A DNA stretch of 9,229 nucleotides from Phycisphaeraceae bacterium. Its GTDB lineage: Bacteria > Planctomycetota > Phycisphaerae > Phycisphaerales > Phycisphaeraceae. Below the pieces are notes generated by a model. That model saw nothing but the letters and a program-made list of their open reading frames with translations. It did no database searches and was not told the origin of the DNA. Position numbers and translations under genes: made by a program. Location: positions 1 through 9,229 of the forward strand of contig SKPT01000114.1 of NCBI GenBank assembly GCA_007119405.1, written 5' to 3'. Shown here piece after piece: positions 1 through 5,930 of the stretch. Numbering within the stretch: position 1 is the first letter of the stretch; each line of letters opens with the position of its first letter.

Positions 1-120
1 CGTGTTGCAGACGTGTCGGCAGCAGCAGCGGTCGGCCTACACGTTCATCGCCGACGCGGTGAGGGCGCACTTCATGGGTCGGACCTCTCCCTTGCTGCTC
101 TGATCGGTGTGAACGCTTAC
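1..120 (+). mobile_element. Right end of an IS66-like insertion sequence (truncated by window edge)
   Basis: The segment holds the C-terminal tail of an IS66-type transposase ending at 103, followed 17 bases later by GAACGCTTAC, which ends at 120 in TTAC. IS66-family terminal repeats start with GTAA, so a right end should finish in TTAC close behind the transposase stop, and this does. The boundary at 120 is therefore an inference from the family rule. The left end lies outside the window, so the inverted repeat cannot be compared. The next eight bases (121-128) would be one copy of the expected 8-bp target duplication. Confidence 0.45.
2..103 (+). CDS. IS66-family transposase, C-terminal tail (5' part outside window)
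   Basis: Reading from base 2, the open frame gives a 33-residue tail with TCRQQQRSAYTFIADAVRAH near its start, then a TGA at 101-103. IS66 TnpC transposases commonly end in a helix of the form TC-R-QQ-RS-x-F-x(4)-V-x-AHF, then a short Ser/Pro/Leu-rich end, which matches this tail. Only the end is visible, so it cannot be said whether the transposase is intact upstream. The catalytic DDE residues would be outside the window. The call rests on recognition of the terminal motif and on the IS-end-like sequence just behind it. Confidence 0.5.
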   Translation: MLQTCRQQQRSAYTFIADAVRAHFMGRTSPLLL

Positions 121-485
121 CCGAGTCCGTATTCGGCAGGGGCGGATGATAAGCTGGTGGACATGCCCGCACGACGACGTGTTGCACTGCCTGCACAGCC
201 GGGAACATGCGTGCAAACTTTCGTGACAGCGGTTGAGCTTGACGAAGTCGCTGTCTTCGAACTCGTGGAGCCAAACGGGCAAACGGTCGCGTGTGGAAGG
301 ATGCGCCCACGCCTTCGGCTCACACCGTGGATCCGAATTCTCGGCGCCGTGCGCTGATACACTGGACGCAACCCCGGACAATCATCGTCGGCTAACGCCG
401 CGATCGCGGCTTCAACCCCTACGCCAGCACCATATCCCCATGACATCTCCCGGTGATGGCTGCCCCCTCACGAGGCGACCCGATC
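121..485. other. Gene-free leader upstream of the glycoside hydrolase operon
   Basis: Open frames of about 110 codons exist on both strands here, but they overlap each other, lack ribosome binding sites and resemble no family I know. I treat the stretch as non-coding. It separates the IS66-like end from the hydrolase gene and must hold the operon promoter unless that lies inside the insertion sequence. I could not pick a convincing -35/-10 pair. The only clear structure is the palindrome at 397-410. Confidence 0.5.
397..410. promoter_or_regulatory. 14-bp perfect palindrome, candidate operator
   Basis: GCCGCGATCGCGGC reads the same on both strands. It lies 75 bases before the chosen start of the hydrolase gene, inside a gene-free leader, where a repressor or activator of a sugar operon would be expected to bind. 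Its core is GCGATCGC, a motif that recurs in this window, so it may instead be a genome-wide repeated octamer. No regulator gene is visible to link it to. Confidence 0.3.
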
Positions 486-1895
486 ATGGCGAGCACAGCG
501 ACACGCTTCTACCGCACCGAACTCATCGACGACGTCTGGTGGCTCATCGATCCCGAGGGCGCCCCGTTCCTCTCCTTCGGCGTCAACCACGTGCTCTGGG
601 AAGGCGATCGCGCACCGGCGCTTGGCCACGCCCCTTACCATCGACAGGTCCAGGCCAAATACGGCTCGTGCCAAGCGTGGGCGGGTGTGGCGCATGACCG
701 CCTGCGCGCGTGGGGCTTCAACACCATCGGCGCGTGGTCGAGCCCGGTCTTTCGCGACCGCGGCATCGCCCACAGCCGGATCCTGAACATCGGCACGGCC
801 GCAGGCGGGCGTTGGCGCGAGGGCATCTTTCCGGATGTCTTCTCCGAGCGTTTCGACACCGCGACGCACGCCGCCGCCGCCGAACAGTGCGGGTCCGACT
901 GCGAGGATCGTCACCTGCTGGGGTACTTCACGGACAACGAACTGCGCTGGGGCCCGGACGGCCGCAGCAGCCGCAGTTTGCTGGCCGACTACTTCGCCCT
1001 AGCCCCCGACGCGCCGGGCAAGCACGAGCTCGTGCAACTGCTCCGCCAGCGCTATGGAACCATTGACGCGTTCAACCGCCTCTGGCAGACGTCGCTGGCG
1101 GATTTCGACGCCCTCAGGCGGGCGACCGACCTCGACGCCATCAGTGAACCGTTCCGCGCCGTCGGCCGCGAGGCGCTGATGCATACGCTGGCCGAGTGCT
1201 GCCCGCCCGAGCGTGTCCGCGCCTACCTCCAGGCCTGGCACGGCGACGTGGAGACGCTCAACGCACATTGGCGGACCCGTCTGCCCAGCCTCGACGCCGC
1301 CGTGGAGCCGCCCGCGCCGAGCGAGCACGGTCGGGAGCGCCTGGCCCTGGAGTCCAACTTCCTGCGCCACGTCGCGGAGGCCTACTTCAGCAAGTCGGCC
1401 CGGGCCATCCGCACCCACGACCCCAACCACCTGATCCTCGGCTGCCGCTTCGCCGGCTCGGCGTTCGCCGAGGTCGTCCAGAGTATGGGCCGGCACACCG
1501 ACGTCCTGTCCTACAACAACTACAGCTTCAAGACGCCGGTCGAGCGCCTGGCCCAGCTTCACGATTGGACGGGCAGGCCGATCATGATCACCGAGTTCTC
1601 GTTCAAGGCGATGGACTCCGGCTTGCCCAACACGCACGGCGCCGGCGTCCCGGTGCAGAGCCAGCAGCAGCGCGCCGATCTTTACGAAGCCTACGTCACC
1701 GATCTGATGAAGCTTCCCTTCGCCGTGGGCTTCCACTGGTTCCAGCACAGCGATCAACCTGCCGAGGGCCGCTTCGATGGCGAAAACTCCAACTATGGGC
1801 TCGTCACTATCGACGACGAGCCTTGGCAGACGCTCACCGAGCGGACGACGCGCGTCAACCGGGGGCTTTACAAGCTGCACGCTGCGGCGCATTGA
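486..1895 (+). CDS. Clan GH-A glycoside hydrolase, agarase/GH42-like
   Basis: A 469-residue protein that probably hydrolyses a beta-linked polysaccharide or its oligosaccharides. It opens with WWLIDPEGAPFLSFGVNHV, the typical first strand of agarase-like TIM barrels. The likely acid/base is E152 in GYFTDNELRWG, and the likely nucleophile is E370 in IMITEFSFKA, about 218 residues later. Near the end, FHWFQHSDQP and DGENSNYGLV are further hallmarks of the group. Residues about 183-215 and 245-277 are two copies of an RYG-type insert (YG/HG, then LN, then W). There is no signal peptide or membrane segment, so a cytoplasmic enzyme is likely. ATG 486 is preferred because GAGG lies at 472-475; the GTG at 453 and ATG at 456 lack such a site. 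A lyase gene follows after 22 bases. The exact GH family and substrate cannot be fixed from sequence alone. Confidence 0.8.
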   Translation: MASTATRFYRTELIDDVWWLIDPEGAPFLSFGVNHVLWEGDRAPALGHAPYHRQVQAKYGSCQAWAGVAHDRLRAWGFNTIGAWSSPVFRDRGIAHSRILNIGTAAGGRWREGIFPDVFSERFDTATHAAAAEQCGSDCEDRHLLGYFTDNELRWGPDGRSSRSLLADYFALAPDAPGKHELVQLLRQRYGTIDAFNRLWQTSLADFDALRRATDLDAISEPFRAVGREALMHTLAECCPPERVRAYLQAWHGDVETLNAHWRTRLPSLDAAVEPPAPSEHGRERLALESNFLRHVAEAYFSKSARAIRTHDPNHLILGCRFAGSAFAEVVQSMGRHTDVLSYNNYSFKTPVERLAQLHDWTGRPIMITEFSFKAMDSGLPNTHGAGVPVQSQQQRADLYEAYVTDLMKLPFAVGFHWFQHSDQPAEGRFDGENSNYGLVTIDDEPWQTLTERTTRVNRGLYKLHAAAH

Positions 1896-1917
1896 GCCAA
1901 CATCAAGGAAAGGCCTC

Positions 1918-3690
1918 ATGTTGCTGGATGACGTGACGATCGAACAGCTCGCCGAGCACCTGGCGCTGGCGATGGACGCGCCGACCTGGCCGGGCCTGCA
2001 TCGCGAAGCCGACCGCGAGCGTATCGCCCGGCGCGCCCAGGCCGTGGGCCTGTGGGACGCGCTGGCCGACTCGGCCCGGCCACAGCCGATCGAGGTTCTG
2101 TCGCGTTCGGTGTTCCGGCAGTACCGCCGCGAGGGCATCCGCGAGCCCTATCAGCAACTGCACGACCAGCGTCTCAGCCGCACCATCGCCGCCGGGTACG
2201 CGGTGTGGCTGGAGCACCCCGCCGCTGAACTCGACTACGTGCAGGATCTGCTCTGGGCGTGGTGCGAGGCCACGACATGGCTGATCCCCGCCCACGAGTG
2301 GAGCACGTCGGGCCTGGAGCTGGGTTCGACACGCGTCGGCCGCGTGCTCGCGGAGCTGGCGTACCTGCTGCGCGGTCGCCTGGAAGACGAGGTGTACGAC
2401 CGCCTCGTCGCGGAAGTCGACCGCCGCATGCTCGACGCCGCGTGCGACTGGCGCCGACCCAACACCTGGGCGACGCGGCCGATGAACTGGAACCACGTCT
2501 GCAACGCCAACCTCATCCAGGTCGCGCTCTACCGCATTGACGATCCGTTCACCCTGGCCCATTTCATCCACCCACTGATCCAGCGTCTGGACTACGCACT
2601 CAACGGCTTCGCCGGCGACGGCGGTTGCCTCGAAGGCCCGGGCTACTGGGCATACGGCTTCGGGCACTTCGTCCAGGCGGCGATCGCCGTGCACCAGCGC
2701 ACCGCCGGCCGCGTCAACCTCATGGCCGACGAGCGTGTGGCCCCCATCTGCCGCTACCCGCTGGCGGTGCACTTTGCCGGCAAACACCGCGTCACCGTCG
2801 CCGACGCGGCGGACGGATATGTGGACGCCGACGTGGCGGCCGCGATCAACCACCTGCACGCCCTGCCGGACCTCTGCGCCCTGACCTGCCCGCGCGAGGA
2901 CGGCCGACTCGACGTGCGCGACTGGCGCACGCTGGGAATCTACGACGGCCAACCCGTGCCGCGCGAGCTGACGCACCGGGACTGGCATCTGCCCGAGACC
3001 GGCCTGGCGCGCCTCATCGCCGCCGACGACCCAGCCACGCAATTCGCCATCACCGTCGGACACAACGGCGTGCCGCACAACCACAACGACGTGGGCAGCT
3101 TCATCTACTACCGTCACGGTCGGGCCGTGCTCGTCGACCCCGGCGCCCCGCGTTACACCGCCAGGACCTTCGGCCCCGATCGCTACGAGCTCGTCCACTG
3201 CCGCACGCTTGGCCACAGCCTGCCGGTGATCGACGGCCAGGAGCAGGCCAAGGGCGGTGAGCATGGCGGCCAGCTTCGCATCGAGCCCGTCGACACCGAC
3301 GGCACCAAGCGCGTCGCCGCCGAGATCGCACAAGCCTACCCCCTGCCCGCGCTGCGGTCGCTGACGCGCACGCTGACGCTGACCCCCGATGGCAGCTTGG
3401 AGATCGTCGACACGTTCGAGCTCGGCGCCGCGCCGGCGTCGCTCGACGAGGGATTCGTCACGTTCGACGACGTGACCGTCAGCGACGACGGGCGGTCGGC
3501 CCGGCTCAGTGCCGGCGACGACGAGGCCGTCGTCACCCTCCGCGCCGCCGACGACACCCCGGGAACCTTCGCCGTCCATGCCCTGAGTGAGTCGGTCGAG
3601 CAGGGCCGCGACGGCCGGCTGCTGCGACGGGTGACATTCACGCCGGCGGAGCTGGCGACGCGGATGACGGTGCGCTTCACGGTTGCCTGA
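1918..3690 (+). CDS. Heparinase II/III-family polysaccharide lyase
   Basis: A 590-residue protein with the two-part heparinase II/III plan: an N-terminal alpha/alpha-toroid to about residue 330 and a C-terminal beta-sandwich. The motif NWNHVCNANL sits at 190-199, GPGYWAYGFGHF around 240-251 and PHNHNDVGSF at 386-395. By spacing with Pedobacter heparinase II as I remember it, H193, Y243 and H387 match the catalytic His/Tyr/His, and H389, D407 and H433 match the zinc ligands. All six are present, so the enzyme looks active. Such enzymes cleave uronic-acid-containing glycans by beta-elimination. No signal peptide is seen, which is unusual because many relatives are exported. The start at 1918 has AAGGA at 1905-1909 and lies 22 bases after the hydrolase stop, so the two genes are one operon. 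The reading frame is also open upstream to 1777, but that overlaps the hydrolase. Substrate unknown. Confidence 0.88.
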   Translation: MLLDDVTIEQLAEHLALAMDAPTWPGLHREADRERIARRAQAVGLWDALADSARPQPIEVLSRSVFRQYRREGIREPYQQLHDQRLSRTIAAGYAVWLEHPAAELDYVQDLLWAWCEATTWLIPAHEWSTSGLELGSTRVGRVLAELAYLLRGRLEDEVYDRLVAEVDRRMLDAACDWRRPNTWATRPMNWNHVCNANLIQVALYRIDDPFTLAHFIHPLIQRLDYALNGFAGDGGCLEGPGYWAYGFGHFVQAAIAVHQRTAGRVNLMADERVAPICRYPLAVHFAGKHRVTVADAADGYVDADVAAAINHLHALPDLCALTCPREDGRLDVRDWRTLGIYDGQPVPRELTHRDWHLPETGLARLIAADDPATQFAITVGHNGVPHNHNDVGSFIYYRHGRAVLVDPGAPRYTARTFGPDRYELVHCRTLGHSLPVIDGQEQAKGGEHGGQLRIEPVDTDGTKRVAAEIAQAYPLPALRSLTRTLTLTPDGSLEIVDTFELGAAPASLDEGFVTFDDVTVSDDGRSARLSAGDDEAVVTLRAADDTPGTFAVHALSESVEQGRDGRLLRRVTFTPAELATRMTVRFTVA

Positions 3691-3886
3691 TCCGCGAATT
3701 CAAGATCGGCTCGCATCGCCCTCGCCGGCGTCGCCCCCCCCGTTCGGCACACCATCGCGCTGGCCAACTGCGTGCTCCACAACCTGCACGCCATCATCCA
3801 GGACGCCTCTGGCTGGGAAGATGCCGCCCGGCACAGCTCCCACATCGGTGACGTCGAGTCCACCGAGCCGACCATGCCTCGACGAC
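3691..3886. other. No recognisable gene between the lyase and the DUF763 remnant
   Basis: The frame stays open past the lyase TGA and reads through a segment containing IALANCVLHNLHAIIQDASG, which has a protein-like look but no start codon, no ribosome binding site and no family match I know. The minus strand here should have carried the rest of the DUF763 gene but shows no further homology. No hairpin with a T-run follows the lyase stop. Confidence 0.4.
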
Positions 3887-4161
3887 ATTTCCGCCCGCAA
3901 TGTCGCCGAGCCGCCGGTACGCCTCCTTCATCGCCCCGCAGGGTACGGTGGTCAGCCCGAAGCGGTGCCAGTCGAGGCCCAGGGCACAGCCGCAAACTTG
4001 GGACCACCACGGCTCGGCCAGGCGGCGGAGCATCTCGGCCGGCATGCTCGTCCACGGCGGCCATGGTGACAGCCCCGGCCAGGCGGTGCATGCGCTGGAC
4101 CAGCCAGGGCGGGGCCGGTGTGCAGCGGCAACTCGGCAACGCGGCGCTGCATGGCGGGCAT
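3887..4161 (-). pseudogene. DUF763 family protein, frameshifted N-terminal remnant
   Basis: Three minus-strand frames join into one DUF763-like N-terminus. Frame one (4161-4117) gives MQRRVAELPLHT. Frame two (4115-4044) gives APPWLVQRMHRLAG and then VDEH. Frame three (4042-3887) gives PAEMLRRLAEPWW, then CGCALGLDWHRFGLTTVPCG and MKEAYRRLG. DUF763 proteins begin with LPLH-x-G-x-AP-x-WL-x-RM, then LRRL-x-DP-W, then G-C-x-LG-DWH-S-G-x-TT-x-CGA-KE, so order and spacing fit well. The breaks look like a loss of about five bases near 4116 and of two near 4043. Homology fades after about 100 residues, while the family is several hundred residues long, so most of the gene is gone. No good ribosome binding site precedes 4161 or the second ATG at 4152. 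The family's role is not established. Confidence 0.72.
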
Positions 4162-4400
4162 TCTACGGGTGGGCGTGACGTGAACGGGGTGCAGCGACGG
4201 CGCTTTGCGCCAGTCGGGCTCGTTGCTTAGGGGCGAGACCCGGGATCCCCACCTGCCCAGCACCGCCAGAATGCCTCAGCCAGCGAGAGATAGAATGGTG
4301 GCGCGACAGGTCCGCGACAGCCCCGCCGGCAGCAGTTGACAACCCAGACCGTTGAACCGGAAGGTAACTGGCCGTCAGCAACACCAGCCGGAGGGTCAAG
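4162..4400. other. Gene-free stretch before the interrupted small gene
   Basis: No coding sequence is supported here. A perfect TTGACA lies at 4334-4339, well placed to be a -35 element for the gene at 4401, but I see no good -10 hexamer 16-18 bases downstream. GGAGGG at about 4390-4395 serves as the ribosome binding site of the next gene. Confidence 0.35.
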
Positions 4401-4790
4401 ATGAGCAGCATCCCGGTCGCGTTCATCCACACCGAGGTCGGCGACGATCTGATCGTCTCCTTCGCCATCGTCACGGGCGACGCCGGCGATGTGCGGAGCC
4501 TCACGCTGATGCGCGACGTCAAGTGGGAGCACGTGTTGTGACCGGCCAAGCGGGGCGTGCATGTCAGCGACGACGAGTCTGACTTCGCCGATAGCGATGA
4601 GTACTCGTCGATGCTCCAGGAACTGCGATGGCAAGGCAGCCGCATCCACCTCCGCTGCGCCACGGGCCGCGTCTACGAACTGGACGTCAGTGACGTCGAC
4701 CGGGAGGAGGCGGCCGAGGCCCGGCGGATCCTCCGGACGATGAACCGTGACGGCCAATTCCGTCTTCATCTGGATGCGGATGGCCGCTGA
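4401..4790 (+). pseudogene. Small acidic protein gene interrupted by one in-frame TGA
   Basis: ATG 4401 follows GGAGGG by a few bases and opens a frame of 46 codons ending in TGA at 4539-4541. The same frame continues without any shift for 83 more codons to the TGA at 4788-4790. Joined, the product would be about 129 residues. The first part contains IPVAFIHTEVGDDLIVSFAI and SLTLMRDVKWEHVL. The second contains KRGVHVSDDE, then RIHLRCATGRVYELDVSDVD and a charged C-terminus ending in LHLDADGR. Both halves read as one compact alpha/beta domain, so the gene was probably whole until a recent nonsense change. A restart at GTG 4557 could still make a 77-residue C-terminal piece. I know of similar-looking small proteins only as hypothetical ones. 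No bacterial selenocysteine-type hairpin is evident right after the TGA. Confidence 0.55.
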
Positions 4791-4973
4791 CGGGGGCCAA
4801 AGGCGGTACACGGCTGAACCTCCCGGCCGGAACACCACGTAAGGAATTTATCGCTCGGCCCCGTATCCGGTGACCGCGTGGCCAGCCACCGGCGCGGCCG
4901 CCTACGAGTGCTGTTCAAAGAGAGGGGCTCGGTATCACGACCGTGTTACCGCAACCGCAACGGAGCCCCAGTC

Positions 4974-5240
4974 ATGGGCAGCACGCGCGAGCCGACCTTC
5001 CTCGGCAAGCCGTCGCCGAGCCTGCGTCGCATGCAGCGGATGGACAAGGACGCCCTTCTCGCTCACCTCGAACGCCTGCGCCAGCAGGCCGAGGCACGGG
5101 ATCGCAGGCTCGCCCGCCTCGGCAGCGGATACGGCCAGGGCCCGTCGGTGCGTCGCGAACGCGTGGCCGAAGAGCGCGACCGGCTCCACGCCCTGATCGA
5201 GCAGGGCCAGCGCATGGTCCGCGGCAGCCGGCGCGGATAG
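4974..5240 (+). CDS. Small basic coiled-coil-like protein, unknown function
   Basis: An 88-residue, Arg-rich protein. Residues 25-50 and 57-80 are two charged helical stretches with heptad-like Leu spacing (LLAHLERLRQQAEARDRRLARL and then RERVAEERDRLHALIEQGQR, each shown here only by their core), separated by a Gly-rich turn, SGYGQG. This suggests a helical hairpin that may dimerise or bind nucleic acid, which is inference only. ATG 4974 is chosen because GGAG lies at 4962-4965, eight bases ahead; the longer frame from 4878 has no ribosome binding site. The gene points toward the CBM48-like gene on the other strand, and the gap between them is strongly structured. No family recognised. Confidence 0.55.
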   Translation: MGSTREPTFLGKPSPSLRRMQRMDKDALLAHLERLRQQAEARDRRLARLGSGYGQGPSVRRERVAEERDRLHALIEQGQRMVRGSRRG

Positions 5241-5302
5241 AACTCGACCCTTCAGCGGCAGATCGGCCTCACTGTCGACCCTGACTTGCCCCCCAAGCCA
5301 CG

Positions 5303-5363
5303 AAAAAGGCCGGCCACGCTGGCTCGTGCGCCCTCGTCAGGGACACGGGGAAGGTGGTCGGCC
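5303..5363 (-). terminator. Long nested hairpin with T-run on the minus strand; possible terminator
   Basis: Arms 5308-5317 and 5354-5363 pair over ten bases, then 5323-5328 with 5344-5349, then CCCT 5331-5334 with AGGG 5339-5342 around a four-base loop. The run of five A at 5303-5307 reads as TTTTT on the minus strand, directly behind the stem, as in a Rho-independent terminator for the CBM48-like gene whose stop is about 190 bases upstream on that strand. Two pairs are G-U if the RNA is plus-strand but A-C mismatches if minus-strand, so the fold itself is better in the plus orientation. It may instead be part of the structured element that follows. Confidence 0.35.
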
Positions 5364-5368
5364 AAGCA

Positions 5369-5442
5369 CCGGAGGCGTTCGTAGGTTTCACCCCTCCCGC
5401 CGGGAATTGCGGCCCGGCTGCGTTCGCCTCCGGAACGAAACC
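5369..5442. ncRNA. Candidate structured RNA or palindromic repeat with pseudoknot potential
   Basis: CCGGAGGCG (5369-5377) pairs perfectly with CGCCTCCGG (5425-5433). Inside it GCCGGG (5399-5404) pairs with CCCGGC (5413-5418) around AATTGCGG. GGTTTC (5384-5389), within the outer loop, pairs with GAAACC (5437-5442) outside it, which crosses the first stem as an H-type pseudoknot or an alternative fold would. A further 7-base inverted repeat, CGACGGC 5482-5488 with GCCGTCG 5518-5524, follows. No known riboswitch, tmRNA, RNase P or SRP signature was recognised. It could be an RNA gene, a 3' untranslated element or a miniature mobile repeat; these cannot be told apart from one copy. Confidence 0.3.
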
Positions 5443-5552
5443 CCATCGTACGACACGCCAGCCCCACCTCCAAGGATTTTCCGACGGCTGGGCGCTGCGG
5501 GCTTTCCCTCACCTGCGGCCGTCGCGGGGCAACTCGCCGCGCCCTGCCGCAC

Positions 5553-5873
5553 CTACTCCCATCGCACGGCATCATCGCGATCGCCCGCTGGCTCCGCCGG
5601 GGCCAGCCCGCGATCGGGCTCGTGGGCCACAAGTGGCGTCAGCAGGCGGCCGACGATCACATCCTTCTGGGTGTACAACTGCGTCGTGACACCCTGCCGG
5701 ACGTAGTAGCGCACGTGGTGGTGGCCGCCCGGCAGCGCCAGGCTCAAGCGCCAGTGCCCCTCGCCGGTCGTCCGCATCGGGAACCAGCCAAGGCAGTCGC
5801 ACGCGAGGTAGACCTCGTCGGCGGCGGGATGGTGGAGAGTAAACGTCTGGCAATAGGACTGTTGTGAGAACAT
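5553..5873 (-). CDS. Stand-alone CBM48 / AMPK-beta-like glycogen-binding domain protein
   Basis: A 106-residue protein. Residues about 9-67 have the E-set glycogen-recognition pattern: QTFTLHHPAADEVYLACDCL, then GWFPM, then a G-x-W core in EGHWRLSLALPGG, then HHVRYYVRQG. This matches F-x-L-x-x-P-x-A-x-x-V-x-L-x-x-D-F-x-x-W-x-x-x-P-M, G-x-W and L-x-x-G-x-Y-x-Y-R-F of CBM48. The aromatic residues W30, F31 and W41 could touch glucan. There is no catalytic domain and no signal peptide, so it may be a cytosolic carbohydrate-binding or regulatory subunit. Residues after about 75 are a Pro/Asp/Arg-rich tail without a known fold. The start is fixed by AGGGAGA (5879-5885 on the minus strand), five bases ahead. 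The DNA of the tail holds a large stem-loop (5578-5616). Confidence 0.65.
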   Translation of the reverse strand: MFSQQSYCQTFTLHHPAADEVYLACDCLGWFPMRTTGEGHWRLSLALPGGHHHVRYYVRQGVTTQLYTQKDVIVGRLLTPLVAHEPDRGLAPAEPAGDRDDAVRWE

Positions 5874-5878
5874 GGCCG

Positions 5879-5892
5879 TCTCCCTGACAGGG
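5879..5892 (-). promoter_or_regulatory. Ribosome binding site inside a small hairpin
   Basis: On the minus strand CCCT-GTC-AGGG (5892-5882) can fold with a three-base loop, and its 3' arm is part of the AGGGAGA Shine-Dalgarno sequence of the CBM48-like gene. Only four base pairs form, so any masking of the site would be weak unless it is helped by the hairpin at 5912-5930. Confidence 0.3.
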
Positions 5893-5911
5893 CCGCGGAT
5901 GTGATCGCCGT

Positions 5912-5930
5912 CGGCGTGCGGCGCACGCCG
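5912..5930 (-). promoter_or_regulatory. Perfect 8-bp hairpin in the leader of the CBM48-like gene
   Basis: CGGCGTGC and GCACGCCG are perfect inverted repeats with a three-base spacer, about 40-57 bases ahead of the start codon. It could be an operator half-site pair or an RNA leader hairpin. No T-run follows on the minus strand, so it is not a terminator. No promoter was recognised farther upstream. Confidence 0.3.

Larger units (their letters stand above)
5241..5552. other. Convergent intergenic region, no protein gene
   Basis: The region lies between the stop codons of two genes that point at each other. Open frames on both strands are Arg/Pro-rich and have no ribosome binding sites, and they run across the inverted repeats described separately, so I regard them as non-coding. 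The density of inverted repeats here is much greater than in the other gaps of the window. Confidence 0.5.

Noticed and set aside
999..2138. A 379-codon minus-strand frame opposite the hydrolase
   Set aside because: Shadow frame; it spans the gap and the ends of two plus-strand genes with strong motifs.
1903..3579. A 558-codon open frame on the minus strand opposite the lyase gene
   Set aside because: It is a shadow of the lyase in GC-rich DNA, rich in Val, Gly and Arg, without a ribosome binding site, while the plus strand has clear family motifs.
4539..4580. Selenocysteine insertion at the in-frame TGA
   Set aside because: No stable hairpin with a suitable loop directly follows the TGA, and the flanking residues resemble no known selenoprotein.
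4227..4838. A 203-codon minus-strand frame opposite the interrupted small gene
   Set aside because: No ribosome binding site or family; the plus strand has a good ribosome binding site and domain-like sequence. It stays a weak alternative because the plus-strand gene is interrupted.
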